NCBI GenBank assembly: GCA_947471745.1
Contig: CANJKZ010000172.1
Location: 1,694,501 to 1,758,500, forward strand
Reading direction: 5' to 3'
DNA from: Closterium sp. Naga37s-1
Taxonomy: Eukaryota > Streptophyta > Zygnematophyceae > Desmidiales > Closteriaceae
DNA: 64,000 nucleotides
How positions within the stretch are numbered: position 1 is the first letter of the stretch; each line of letters starts with the position of its first letter. A program made the translations under genes and the position numbers. Below, in pieces: positions 8,770 to 21,673 of the stretch. Below the pieces are notes generated by a model, which saw only the letters and a list, made by a program, of their open reading frames with translations, did not search any database and was not told the origin of the DNA.

Positions 8770-11700
8770 TTGGCACAACAACAAAGACGAAATGAGGGGG
8801 GGTACGGGGATTGAATTCAGAGGGGGAAACAACGTCCTCGACGTCAAACGTGACGTCCTGGGAGGACAGAACACGGCGCGAGGTGGGGTGGTAAAACTGC
8901 CAACCAGGCGCGTCAGGGGGAAAGCCAAGGAAGACGCAGGAAACAGCACGGGAGGACAGCTTGTCCGCAGACAAGTCGCGGACGAAAGCTCGAGATCCCC
9001 AGACACGGAACGCAGACGCATCGCCAACCTTCCCCGTCCACCGCAGAGTAGGGGAGGTCTCCGGCACGGAGACCCGGGGATGGAGGTTGATCTGATGCGC
9101 CGCGTACTGAACCGCGAACGGCCACAGAAAATGGGGAGCAGCCGCATGGATCATGGACGTACGAGCGACGTCCATAACCATGCCAATGCGGCGCTCAGCA
9201 ATCCCATTTTGCTGTGGAGAGGCCGGAAGAATGAACGTCTGGCGGATGCCCTCCGCACGACAGAAGGCTCGCAGAAGGTCGGAGGAAAACTCTCCACCTC
9301 TGTCTGAGTACAGCCGCAAAACAGGAAAGTCCGAGCCGAAACTCTCTCTGAGCTGGAGACGGGCAGCGCGGATCCAGTCGATCAACACCTCAGTGACCTC
9401 GCCCTTGCGGCGCAAGGGGAAGACTGAGGTGTAACGCGAGTAGTCGTCAACCACCAGCAGGAAGTAACGCTCGTGACCCTGTCCACGGACGCGGGCTGGG
9501 CCCCACACGTCCATGTGGAGAGTCTGCAGTGGAGCCTCTGTCGGAGGAAACTCGGAGGAGTGAGGAGCGGCGCGCTGCCGGCCCTCGACGCAGGGAACAC
9601 AGGTAGGGGCAGGCCCCGGAGGAAGGGGAGGGAGAGACCGGGGGAGACCAGAGACAAGGACACGGGAGGCCATGCCTCGGAGAGGAGGCAGGGAGGGGTG
9701 ACCAAGGCGGTGGTGCCAGAGGAGAGTCCGGTGAGACAAGAGGCGACACGAGCAGGGGGCAGACTCATGACAAGACCGGGACGCTGCAGCAAACACCTGA
9801 CCCGACGCAGCTACCTGAGCAGACGCAGCAACCGGAGGAGACTCGGTAGTCAGTGTGTACAGGCTCGACCCCGGCTGACGGGTAAACGTGGCCAAGTGTC
9901 GGCCCGTCCGAGCACACGTGCAGTGGGTCACTCGCTGACTCGCAGGAGTGAACTGGTCAACCCCCCCATCCTGTAAGTTCGTAGAGAACGAGGGGAGGTA
10001 AAGACCTGACAGGGAGCCAGACGGGGCCGCCGGACACGGTAGGACAGTGGAGTAGTGGGCAAGGACAGGACTACCAGAGGGGTCTGCCAGGGAGACTGCA
10101 ACCGGCCGACTAAGCGGCGTGAGTGTGGTGCAGTCGCGGAAGAAGGAGCGGGAAGCCCCTGAGTCAAGAGTGAAGGTGTGTAAGACCGCAGCAGGCGCAG
10201 CACCAGAGAGAGCAGACTCACCAGCACCTGGAGCAGTAGACTCACTAGCGCCTAGAGCAGCAGCCTCACCGACACCTGGAGCAGGAGACGCACGAGCACC
10301 TAGAGCAGCAGCCTCACCGGCACCTGGAGCAGGAGACACACTAGCACCTAGAGCAGCAGCCTCACCAGTACCTAGTGCAGCAGACTGGATACCGGGGTCA
10401 GGCGGCACACACAGGTGACAGGCACCCTCAGCACTAGTAGACAATGCATACATGGCAGTGAGGATAGCATCATAGTCAAGAGCATAGATATCTACCCTCT
10501 GCCTAAGTAGCTCCAGCCAGAAGGGGAGCTCAGCGTCGTCGCCAAACTCTGTACGCCAAGCGTCGCTCAGACGGGCGAAGCAACGGGACTCTGTGTGGCT
10601 AACCGTCCCGCAAGTCAGACCAGTCCGGACACCTGTGCGAATGACGTACGGGCAGCGAGCAGTACTCCGTGACCCTCTACTCTGAGCGTACCACTCACGA
10701 AGCTACTGGGGCGAAAGGGTCTCGCGCGGACGACGCTGCAGCTGCACCTGGCCACTACAAGAAGCTCCCGAACCAGGACGACTCCCACTACGGCCACCCC
10801 GACAACCCCAACTAGCGTACCACTCACGAAGCTGCTGGGGCGTGAGGGACTCACGCTGACGTCGCTGGAGCTGCATCTGGCCACCGCCAGTAGCAGCAGT
10901 AGCAGTAGTAGCCGCAGTAGCAGTAGTAGCAGCAGGAGCAGCAGTAGCAGCAGTAGCAGCAGTAACAGCAGTAGCAGCAGTAGCAGCGCGGCCACCCCTA
11001 CATCCCCAACTAGCGTACCACTCACGAAGCTGCTGGGGCGTGAGGGACTCACGCGGACGGCGCTGGAGCTGCATCTGGCCACGCCAGGAGCAGGAGTAGC
11101 AGTAGAAAGAGCAGTAGCAGCAGTAGCAGCAGTAACAGCAGTAGCAGCAGTAGCAGCGCGGGCAAGGCAGTGCTCACCAGTGGCGAGAAGGGCAGGCGCA
11201 CGACGGCGGCGACGGCGGGGCCGCTACCAGGGCGAGGGCTCCGCGGCAGCTGCTGAAGGGCGGGGCCGCGACCGCGGCAGGGAGCCCCGTGGCAGCTGCT
11301 GAAGGGCGGGGCAGGTCCGCGATGGCAGCTGCTGCAGGGCGGGGCAGGGCCGCGACGGCAGCTGCTGCAGGGAGGGGCAGGGCCGCGACGGCAGCTGCTG
11401 CAGGGCGGGGCAGTCCGCGACGGCCGCTGCTGTAGGGCGGGGCAGGGCCGCGACAGCAGTTGCTGCAGGGCGGGGCAGGGGCGGCCGTCCCAAGGGCGGG
11501 CGCGGGGAAGGGCAGGGCGCCGCGGCGGGCAAGGGCGGCGCCCGGGTCCCGATGGGGGGTCGCGACGCGCAGGAGCCGCGCCTCGCGGGTCCCGCAGGGG
11601 CGTCGCGACGAGGCGGGGGCGACGTGCGGGTCCCGCAGGGGCGTCGCGACGAGGCAGGGGCGACGCCCGGGTCCCGCAGAGGCGTCGCAACGAGCAGGGC

Positions 11701-12144
11701 GACGCGTCGCGGGGTCCAGGGGCGGCTGCGCGGGTGTAGGGCAGGCCCGCGCGCGGCCTGCAGGGCAGGGCGGCAGGGTGGCGCTCGAGGGCGCGGGTAG
11801 GCAGGCGCTCAAGGGCGCGGGTAGGCAGGCGCTCGAGGGCGCGGGTAGGCAGGCGCTCGAGGGCGCGGGTAGGCAGGCGCTCGAGGGCGCGGGTACTCAG
11901 GCGCAAGGCACGTGACAGGGCAGGCAGGCACGCCGGTGCGATTCGGGCAGGGCAAAAAAAAAAATTCGTGGTGGGCCCTAAAAAAGCGGTCCCACTAGGG
12001 AACCTGCTCTGAAACCATGTGAAACGATAGAACAATGATTGACTAGGAAATGAGTTGGGTACAAAGTAGGAAACCTAGAAGTATTGTACCCTATAGTGTC
12101 TACCCCACTACAGCCTAGATAGACTATATCATATAAGTTTGACA
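8770..12144 (-). mobile_element. C: 5' fragment of a short-LTR copia element
   Basis: On the minus strand the order is a 127-bp 5' LTR (12018-12144), a primer site (TGGTTTCAGAGCAGG, 12003-12017), a GC-rich repeat leader (about 11160-11930), three copies of an LREWYASW-type motif (10683-11046), a Cys/His motif (about 10560-10650), protease (HTFTLDSGASRSFF near 10120-10160), and integrase (about 8900-9750). Reverse transcriptase, RNase H and a 3' LTR are absent. It is broken, with a few interruptions. Its LTR is related to those of A and D but distinct. Confidence 0.85.
12018..12144 (-). repeat. 5' LTR of C
   Basis: On the minus strand it starts TGTCAAACTTATATGATATAG and ends TCACA next to the primer site. 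It shares the core AGTGGGGTAG...GGGTACAA...CTAGGTTT with the other short LTRs. Confidence 0.75.
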
Positions 12145-13036
12145 CAAAGTGTTCAATAGTTTATGGACAAATCGATGTTGCATCACCAGAATGGTAGCTC
12201 CAGAATTTTTGGAATAAAAACACACCACGAGTCATCATCTCAAAGACTATCGTGTCATTCGTTCAAACTGGCATTGTGCCGTCAGTTCGTATTGAAATCG
12301 TGCAATTCAAATTGCCTAACGTAGACGACAATAAGACGCTCCACATCCAATTTATAGCATATCATTTAGAGTTGTGACCAGAATGCTATGAACGTTTGAA
12401 GCCGCTGTGCAGAAATTCGTCTTTGCACTCTACCTTTCGCTTTAGGCACATTTGAGCATATTGTGACTATAAAAAGTGGTATCAGAGCACCTTGGATCAG
12501 TTTCGACAATGGCTGGACCTGAGGAAAGTGGTGGCAGATGTGCTAGTGGCAGTGGAGAAGCCCAAGCTCAAGGCCAACCCCGTGATCCCCCCATGCAACC
12601 AAGTCTTGGCCCACCTAGGGATGAGCCTAGGGTGTTTGGGCTTGACAAGTTCAATGGGGACAATTTTGCTGAATGGTCCTTCAAAATGGAGAACATCTTT
12701 GACCACTATGACCTGCTGGAGGTGTTGGAAGGAAAGTAGAAGCGTCGGGAGAACGACCCGGAGAAGAGCCCGTGGGTGCGGAAGAGCACACAAGGCTACA
12801 TCCTACTTTGGCAAGCGTTGGAGAGCAACCAAATCCGTCACATCAAGCCATTCCAGCGTGAACGAATGAAGGGACCAAAGGCATGGGCTGATCTTAAGGG
12901 TGTGCACGCTCCTGCAACAGCGGCAGTAGCGGTGGTGTTGGAGCGGCAAATGGCGGCACTACAAATTGAAGAAGATGAACCGGTTGAACAAGGGGTGCAG
13001 AAATTCTTCGACTTGTTGAAAAGAAGGATGGTATAA
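12145..13036 (+). mobile_element. J-like copia 5' fragment: LTR end, primer site, gag
   Basis: A primer site TGGTATCAGAGCACC begins at 12477, after what is probably an eroded LTR. A gag-like region follows at about 12509-13036, with the start MAGPEESGGR and the motif VFGLDKFNGDNFAEWSFKM, then LLKRRM near its end. The layout matches the start of element J (the same AG spacer before the primer site, and an LDGSNYEEWSGRM-type gag). No protease, integrase or reverse transcriptase follows. It is broken and old. Confidence 0.65.
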
Positions 13037-13159
13037 GTCATCATTGGCTAAAAACCGAATTTACGCTATTTATCTGGTGTCACCATAAGCAAACTAGGGG
13101 TTGTCATTGTCATCGATTTCTTGGTCTGTTGGAGTAGTTACGACGCAGCCAGCGACAAC

Positions 13160-13599
13160 TAGGTATCTTCATCGCGGCAATGCGGCAGGGCAGCGCGCAG
13201 GCGCCGCGCGGCGAGCTGCGAGCGACGCATCGCGTGTCGTATTGGGCAGTGGGGTCACGGCGCGCGGGGCAGAGGCGCGCGCGACGCGCGAGGCAGCAGG
13301 GGCGATCGGGGTGGCGCGTAAGGCAGCGCGCAGGGCAGCGCGCAAGGCAGCGCGCGGGGTAATGGAAGCGCGGGGCAGTGGGGCAGTGGGAGGCAGGAAT
13401 AACGCGCGACGGGCAGCCCAAAAACAAATCGCACAGATTAAGAAACGTTCCTAAGCTCTAATGTCATTTTGAAATATTAAGGTAGGAATGACTAGGTTAG
13501 GTGAAGGGAGGGGTACAAGACAAGTGTCGAGAGAAAAGTTTTACCCCTAAGGGGCAACTCACTATAGGCTAAACTAATATATGAGATATAAGTTTGACA
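13160..13599 (-). mobile_element. 5'-end fragment of a short-LTR copia-like element
   Basis: On the minus strand an eroded LTR (about 13467-13599, start TGTCAAACTTATATCTC) is followed by a degenerate primer site (TGACATTAGAGCTTAGG) and a GC-rich leader (about 13165-13400) with GGCAGCGCGCAGG-type repeats. No coding part is present. Confidence 0.6.
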
Positions 13600-13730
13600 A
13601 TGCCCCCTAGTGTAGCAATTGTGTAGTGTTACATTTTATGCTTACCTATTTGTACTCTCACCTCTCTTAGTGAAACCCCTCTTTCCTTCCCAACCCTCTC
13701 GATCGTTATGTTCCTACCAATCCCTAACCC

Positions 13731-14328
13731 CAGGCCCTCAAAAGTTATGAATTGTACCATGATTTCCGTGATTTTCAGGTTGTTTTGTGTACTAACCCTA
13801 ATTATCAGTGTGTTTTTTTTAGCCGGTTATTTGATTTGTAACACTGGAATTTTCATGTTTTTTTGTTTCGCAACACTGATTGCTTAGAGTTTTAAGTCCA
13901 AGGTACACTGATGAATCGGTGTTGTATCGAGTTCGACCCTGAATCAAATTTCTCTGTGATTCTTGCAAATTTGCCATGATTGGTTGTTTCAGTAGCAACA
14001 CATCGTGCACACCTCTCTCAGCTCCCACTTGTTTTATTTGACCGCACTGCGCACCTAGCTAGGCATGGGTACGTGGTTTTCTCTGCTGCTTCCTTTGCCT
14101 TCCACGACGGAGGTTCCTCCAGATGTTATTCAGCTACTACACCACCTCCTGCTAGACGCGAAAAATAGTGTAACAAATAGTAGGACCACGGATTGATGAG
14201 CGTTGTTTTTTATTTTTTTGAAACTCTAAAAAAAATATTGTTTTTAAGTTGAGGACGCTGAAAATCAGCGTTTCTCCTCGGAGGAACCCTTGGTGATCAG
14301 GGTGCCCCAAAACCAATCTGAGGGCAGG
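13731..14328. mobile_element. M1: decayed hAT-type miniature element
   Basis: The left end is CAGGCCCTCA (13731-13740). The right end is TCTGAGGGCAGG (14317-14328), nearly its reverse complement. Eight-base flanks agree at six places (CCTAACCC at 13723-13730, CCTAAGTC at 14329-14336), as expected of an old hAT duplication. Inside is AT-rich DNA with no open frame of note. The ends match those of M2 and the left end of the hAT gene element N1. Confidence 0.55.
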
Positions 14329-14654
14329 CCTAAGTCTAAGCCTAACTCACTATCTCAACACACTCTAATTTATTTGCATCCAATTCTGTGTCACACAAAG
14401 TACTTTTTGACATTCGAACACGTACGTTATCAGTCAAACCCAGTCACTAGACCACTGGGATAAAAGGGCTTGTTTGTGTAGCGGATCAGCGCGCCCATAA
14501 CCCCCCAGGCGAACGCGCCTGTATTCCTTCCCTAGGACAATCGGGCATTTCCAGTGGTGGTCTCTGACACCCCTCCGCACAGGGATTCTCGAGGAGACGG
14601 CACAGCGTCGACGGCGCCTGCATGTGCACACATGGGGATTCGAACCCAACCTTC

Positions 14655-14794
14655 TATCAAAACATATGTGTCATATATTATCTGGGCTATATAGGGACTA
14701 GCCTTAGGGAGTACAACATTCATCTCGTCATTCTCTCTTGTACCCCCCTTCCCCAACCTAATCGACACTTTTCTCTCCTCACATGATTCTAACA
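14655..14794 (+). repeat. 5' LTR of H1
   Basis: It matches 21534-21673 over its whole length with about five differences and ends CTAACA before the primer site. Confidence 0.85.
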
Positions 14795-17700
14795 TGGTAT
14801 TAAGAGCTAGTAGATCCGTAGGACCAGAATTTTAAGAGGGCCCACGGTTAGTTCCTGCCCGAATCGCGCCCCTAGGCGCGTCGCGCTTTTTATTCTGCCC
14901 GAAACGAGCCTAGGCACGTCGGTTTTCACGGCCTAGCCCCGCTGGCCTGCTGCCCGGCTGCCCTGCCTGAGCGCCGCCCTGCCCGCGCGCGCTCTGCCTG
15001 CAGCTGCGCCGCCCTGCCTGCCTGCGCGCTTTGCACGCGCACCCTGCCTGCCCACCCGCGCACTGCCCGCACACGCTTTACCGGCCCCACCAGTGCGTTC
15101 TGCCCCGCAATCGCGCTGCCCGCCAGCAGCTTGTGCCCGGCCTGCGCCCTGCCCGCGCGCACCCCACGTGCACTCTGCATGCTCCCTGCCCGTCCGCGCT
15201 GTACGCGCTGTTGTTGCTGTCACTTCTGCAACTGCTACTACTGCATGCACTGCTGCTGCTGCTAAGCGCTGTTGCTGCTGCTAAGCGCACTGCTACCCTG
15301 TGCCCTGCCCGAGCCGCGCCGCCCTGCCGAGCCGCGCCGCCCTGCCCGAGCGGCGCCGCCTTGCCCGAGCCGCGCTGCCCTGACCGAGCCGCGCTGCCCT
15401 GCCCTTACTTAGAAGCAAGCCCTGCTGCTGCTGCTAAGCGCTGCTGCTGCTACCACTGCCACTAACTATGGCTACTCCTACTTTGCTCACCTTTGATGCC
15501 GAGGGGCACTCGATCGAGTTTGAGAACTGGCTCGAGGGCTTAGAGTGGTTCCTTAAGAGCGTCACTAGGGAGGACATCTCACTGTTTGAGCATACCTCTG
15601 GGACAGTCGCGAGCCCTACTGAGACCACAGACCAGAAAGTTCGTTCTCAGTGGACCGCTCGTGACGCCAGTGCAGCCCTTGTTGTCCGTAGACATATTCC
15701 GCCCGACCAGCGCTCTCATTTTCGCCAGGTTAAGACGGCCAAAGCGCTTTACGACGCTGTAGTCAAACGCTATTCCTCCCCGTCTTCTGCCACGATAGGC
15801 CGCCTAGTACTACAGTTCCTCTTTCCTGAGCTCGTCGACTTCACCACATTAGCCGACCTCATCACGCACCTCCGCTCTCTTGACACCCGTTACCGTGCTG
15901 CTCTAGATGCCGACTTTCTGGCTGAGAACAAGCCCCCCATGTATCTTACCCTCTACTTTCTCACAACTCGCCTCCCTGACACGCTTCGAGCTGTTCGTGA
16001 TCACTTCCTCTCTCTCGACCCCACCAAAGTCACCATAGACTCGTTTGAGAAACGCCTCTTAGAGGCTGAGTCTGCTGCCCTAGCTGTAGCTGCCTCCGGT
16101 GGCACTCCCCTTCCCTCCGTCTTCGAGGGGTGCTCCCCCTCCCTGCTCGTGTCCTCTGTTGCCTCTCCTGCTGCTGTCGACCTCCTTGGTGTTGAGGAGG
16201 TTGGTGCTGCGTCTGCTCCTGCTGGGAGGCGCAAGAGCGGCAAGGGCAAGGGGGGCAAGGGTGGGGGTGGTGGGGGAGGTGGGGGTGGCGGTGGTAATGG
16301 CGGGGGCGGTCGTGGTGGAGGTGGTGGGGGAGGAGGGGGTGGTGGCGGCAATGGAGGTGGAGGGGGTGGTGGGAGTGGTGGGGGTGGTGGAGAGGGCGGG
16401 GGTGGCACTCGGGGTGGAGCTGGAGGGGGTGGAGCTGGAGGCTCGACTACGCGCGCTGCTACGTCTGGTGGTGCAGCCGGTGGTGGAGGCGGCTGTGGGG
16501 GTGGACAGCTGCAGCTCTTGTCGCAGCAGCTTGGGGAATGGGCAATCAGCTTCGAGTGGCCCAGCTCGCTGTGGGTACATCCGTCGCACAGGTCACCCTG
16601 GCACGGCTTGCACCCGCACTGATCACACGGAGTCTCGCTGCTTCTTCCGCCTCGACGACCTTTATCGTGCGGAGCATGATGAGCAGATGAAGACTCCTGA
16701 CTGGTTAGCTTTGCTGAAGAAGGACATCAATGTCTTTGCTTGTGATTGGGACGTGATCCATGCTGGCATGTATGCAATGTATGCTGCTTCTGCTAGTGTT
16801 GAGGGGGACTATTATTCGTGTGTGCCTAGAGTTGCTTGAGTAGAGGCTGCTAGTCTTGGTGCTTTTGACTCAGCTAGCACAGGTGTAGAGCCTGAGGAGG
16901 CCTTGCACACTTTTACGCTCGACTCAGGAGCGTCTCGTTGCTTCTTCCGCGACAGCACCACAGTCACACCGCTCACAGCCCCTGTCCCTGTCACACTGGC
17001 CGACCCCTCCGGGGGCCCGGTAGTCGCGCGTGGCCCCACTGTTCTCCCTTGTCCGGCGGCCCCTTCGGGCCTCCTCACAGGTCTCCACCTCCCCTCGTTC
17101 GCTAAGAACTTGGTGGCTACCTCTGTCCTCCAGGACCAGTGGGTCACTGTCACCCAGCCTGGAGGTGAGCTAGTGGCGATCTGTACGGACCGGGTCTGGA
17201 CTGTACACACTGACCACTGAGTCTACACTGGTAGCTGAGTCAGGTCAGGTAGCTGCGTCGGTTGAGGTCGCTGCATCTTGCTCGTGTCGTCTCCTCACGC
17301 ACCAGACTCTCCTCTGGCACCACCGTCTTGGCCACCCCTCCTTGCCACGCCTTCGTGGCATGCACAAACGTCTCCTTGACTCTGGGCTTCCCAGGTCCCT
17401 GCCCCCGCTCCCGAGGTCGCTTGCGCCGCCGTGTCTTCCCTGCGTCGAGGGGCGGCAGCGCGCCGCTCCTCACGCCTCCTCGTTTCCTCCGACCACAGCT
17501 CCTCTGCAGACCCTCCACATGGACGTGTGGGGTCCAGCCCAAGTCCTTGGACAGGGCGGAGAGCGCTACTTCTTGCTGGTTGTAGACGACTACACGCGCT
17601 ACACCACGGTCTTCCCCTTGTAGAGCAAGGCGGAGGTCTGCAGTGTTCTGATCCGCTGGATCCGTGCTGTCCGTCGCCAGCTCAGGGCTCGGTTTCAGCA

Positions 17701-20700
17701 GGACCTCCCGGTCATGCGACTGCACTCTGACCGAGGTGGTGAGTTTTCCTCCAGTCTCCTCGAGGAGTTCTGTGGTGCTGAGGGCATCCGCCAGACGTTC
17801 ACGCTTCCGGCCTCTCCACAGCAGAATGGGATTGCAGAGTGCCGCATTGGCTTGGTGATGGAGGTTGCTCGCACCTCCATCGTCCGTTTGCGGTCCGATA
17901 CGCTGCTGAGCAACTCAACCTCTGGCCCCGTGTCTCCCACCCGGAGACCTCTCCCACTCTGCAGTGGACGTGCAAGGTTGGTGATGCGTCGCTGTTTCGG
18001 GTCTGAGGTGCCATTTCGCTTGTTCGCGACCCCCCTGCGGGGAAGCTCTCTCCCCGCACTCTTCGCTGCGTCTTCCTTGGTTTCCCTACTGTCGCCCCGG
18101 GCTGGCAGTTTTACCACCCGGGTTCCCGTCGTGGTCTCTCCTCCCAGGACGTCACCTTTGATGAATCTGTCTGATTCTACCTTCTCCACCCCCACCGCAG
18201 TTCCCCTGTGCCTCTCCCGCCTCTCGCACTGGTCTCCGACCCCCCTCCGGTAGCCCCACTCCCCCCGCACGGTCCTGCTCCCCCGGTACCCGTCTCCCTT
18301 GGTTGAGCCAGTTGAGGTCTCCTCTGACACCTCTGGCCTGGCTGAAGGGGGTGACCCGACTCCTGCTGCCACCGTGACCCCTCGCCGCTCTGCGCGCTTG
18401 GCGGTTCCTCCTGGGTTTCCGCCTCGACCGTCTTCACCGCCGCTGCAGCCTGTCGCTGTGGAGTCTGGTGCTGCAGGAGGTGGTACCACTGGGGGTGCTG
18501 GTTTTGGGGGTGCTGAGTGTCCTCTGGGTACAGAAGGTACTGGAGGTACTGGTGCTGGTGGTCCTGGTCCGAGTCGGCAGGAGGCTCTCCCGCCGGAGTG
18601 GCTTCACGAGTGGGCTGTCTAGTGGGGCAGCCCTAGTGGTGGAGCTAGCCGTCTTCGAGCGGGAGTTGCAGGTGCTATTCGAGGTACTGGAGGTGCTGGC
18701 CCTGGAGGTGCTAGTACTGGTGGTCCTGGAGTTGGCCGTGCTGGAGGTATTGGTATTGGAGGCGGTGCTGAGATTGGAGGTACTCCTGGAGGTACTGGAG
18801 TTGGTGGTGCCAGTCGGCAGGAGTCGCTCTAGCCGCTGCAGCTTCGCGAGTGCGCTGTCCGTTGGGGCAGTCCATGTGGTGGAGCTGGCGGTAATAGTTC
18901 TGGGGGTGCTATTGCTACTGGAGCTGGAGGTTCTGGGGTTGCGACTACTCAGCCGCAGCCGTCTGCGCTTTGTCGCCTTCTCAGTCTCCCGCCTGCTGCT
19001 ACTGAGTTCCATGTTCCTGGTACTACTCCCTCGTTACTGTTCCCACCGACTGACCAGTCTCAGCCACAGCTAATGCCAGGCTCCCCGTTGGCTGCTCCTG
19101 CTCCTCACACTGAGGTGACTGTGTCCCTGACTCCGTGTCGTGAGCCTGCGACTCGTGCTTCCACTCCTGAGCGTCAAGAGCCTAAGACTAGAGCTTCTGT
19201 CCCTGCTCGTGTTCGTCGTGTTCGTCGTTCTCGTGATCCGTCTATACCTGGCACTCACGATATAACACACCCTCCTTCTTCTGTTCGACAGCGTGTTGTC
19301 ATGTCGTCGCCTCCCGCGTCCTCTCTTCCGCACATTCCTGACCCTGAGTCTGACCTTGTCTGTGCTGCTAGTCCGACTGTCACTCGTCTCCTGGCCACAG
19401 TTGTGACTGACCCTTCCTTTGAGTCTGCTGATGCGTCTGCCTTAGTTGCTGAGCTTGTTGACTTTGCCGCTTTGTGCCGCCTTGACTACGCTGAGAGTCT
19501 TGTTTTTGACTCTTCCTGTCCTCTGTCCGTCGGGGGTGAGCTTGCCCTTGGTTGTGACGTCCTTGAGGACAGGCAGTTTGAGCTGGAGTGCCTCGCGGCC
19601 GCTGCACCTCATCTCGCGTCCACACTACATTGCCCTGAGGGAGACCCGGATGCACTGGACATCCCAACCCCACGCACTTACGCAGAGGCGATCACGAGTC
19701 CGTACTCCTCTCAGTGGCAGATAGCCATGGACGCAAAGATGGCTTCCTGGAAGTCCACAGGCACTTACGTCGACGAGATTCCCCCACCTGGGGCGAACAT
19801 AGTCGATGGCATGTGGATTTTCAGGGTGAAGCGGCCGCCGGGTTCCACGCCTGCCTTCAAGGCGCGTTACGTTGCACGAGGCTTCAGTCAGCATGAGGGG
19901 GTTGACTTCTTTCAGACCTTCTCCCCCACCCCGAAGATGACCACTCTTCGGGTGCTACAGCACGTTGCAGCACAGCGCGACTACGAGCTGCACTCCCTCG
20001 ACTTCTCGACAGCCTTCTTGCAGGGCAGCGTCCACGAGGCTATCTGGTTGCGCCGTCCACGTGGCTTCACTGGGTCGTTTCCTGAGGGTACCCAGTGGAG
20101 TCTTCGGCGACCAGTCTACGGCCTACGACAGGCGCCCCGCGAGTGGCACGACACATTGAGGACCACACTTGCGCCTCTTAACTTCGCTCCCTCGACTGCT
20201 GACCCTTCGTTGTTTCTGCGCACAGACACTTCTCTGCCGCCGTTCTACGTTCTCGTGTATGTTGACGACTTGATTATTGCTACTGCTGACACTGAGGCTA
20301 TGGCCTTGGAGAGACACACTTGCACTGACCTGGGTGAGCTGCGGAGCTATCTTGGCTTGCAGATCACCCGGGACAGAGCACGCCGCACCATCACCCTCAC
20401 TCAGTCACACATGGTGCAGCAGGTACTTCGGCGCTTCGACTCCACGTGGTCCTCGCCACAGCCCACTCCTTTGTCTACCGGCCATTCGCTCTCAGCTCTC
20501 AGCACGTGGTCCGTAGAGCCGAGTGGTCCGTACCCAGAGCTTGTGGGTTGCCTCATGTACCTGATGACGTGCACACGGCCTGACCTCGCGTACCCTCTCA
20601 GCCTTCTGGCTCGCTACGTGGCTCCCGGTAGACACCGAAAGGTGCACTGGGAAGTTGCGAAGAGGGTATTGCGTTACTTGTGCAGTACATCGGGCATGGG

Positions 20701-21319
20701 GCTTGTGCTTGGAGGACCGGGTTCAGTTGTTCTCACCGGTCACTCAGACGCTTCTTGGGCTGACGACCAGACGACTCACCGGTCGACACAGGGGTACAGC
20801 TTCAGCCTCGGCGCAGGTTTTGTATCGTGAAGGTCCACTCGCTCGTCTTCTGTACTTAGTTCCAGCTGTGAGGCCGAGATCTACGCTGTGGCTATGGCTG
20901 CACAGGAACTCCGCTGGCTGACCTACCTGCTGACCGACTTGGGTGAGCGGCCTCGTTCTCCTCCAGTTCTGTACGTCGACAACAAGGCCATGATTGCCTT
21001 GTGTCAGGACCAGAGACTGGAGCACAGAACGAAGCACATTGCTCTCCGTTACTTCCTCACGCGAGAGCTGCAGCAGCGTGGTCAGCTTCGTCTTGCTTAC
21101 GTGGCCACTCGGGCCAACACTGCTGATGTTTTCACCAAGGTCCTTGGGTCTAGTGATCATCAGCGTTTCTGCACTGCTCTTGGGCTTGTGCCCACTCTGC
21201 CTCACTTGCTTGTCTCTTGATCTTGCCTTGCATTTGCTTTACTCTGATATAGATGATTAAACCTGCATGTTTGCCCTTACTAGGTTGTGATCAGTGTACT
21301 GCAGTTGCTATTATAAACT

Positions 21320-21533
21320 CTGCATGTGAACTGGCCTTGTGGCCACTTGCTTGTGCTAAGAATGCGTGGTGATCTTAAAATCCACCCTGAGCTTTGCTTT
21401 GTTTGTTTCTCTTGACTGGTCTTGTGACCATTGTTTGCTCTAGCTATCCCCCGTTTCTTGCTTTTTTTGTTTCTCTTGACTGGTCTTGTGAACATTGTTT
21501 GCTCTTGCTATCCCCATTTCGCCTATGGGGGTG
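21320..21533 (+). promoter_or_regulatory. conserved pre-LTR block in H1
   Basis: It carries the group's shared string (GTGAACTGGCCTTGTGGCC, then ATCCACCCTGAGC, then CTTGACTGGTCTTGTGA). Part of it is duplicated here before the purine tract. Confidence 0.6.
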
Positions 21534-21673
21534 TGTCAAAACATATGTGTCATATATTATCTAGGCTACATAGGGACTAGCCTTAGGGGGCACAACATTC
21601 ATCTCGTCATTCTCTCTTGTACCCCCCTTCCCCAACCTAATCGACACTTTTCTCTCCTCACATGATTCTAACA
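21534..21673 (+). repeat. 3' LTR of H1
   Basis: It starts TGTCAAAACATATG after the purine tract CCTATGGGGGTG and ends CTAACA before the target duplication CCTTC. Confidence 0.85.

Larger units (their letters stand above)
14655..21673 (+). mobile_element. H1: full-length Ty1/copia element, broken
   Basis: LTRs of 140 bp (14655-14794 and 21534-21673) differ at about five places. The target duplication is CCTTC (14650-14654 and 21674-21678). The primer site TGGTATTAAGAGCTAG follows the 5' LTR. Parts are a GC-rich, CTG-rich leader (14810-15467), gag (15468-16500) with a Gly-rich tract, a Cys/His motif (about 16560-16650), protease (16905-16960), integrase (17280-18100), a repeat-rich linker (18460-18960), reverse transcriptase (19650-20330), RNase H (20720-21215) and the conserved 3' block (21320-21533). 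It is broken, with roughly ten interruptions. By LTR divergence it is older than D, J or H2. Confidence 0.9.
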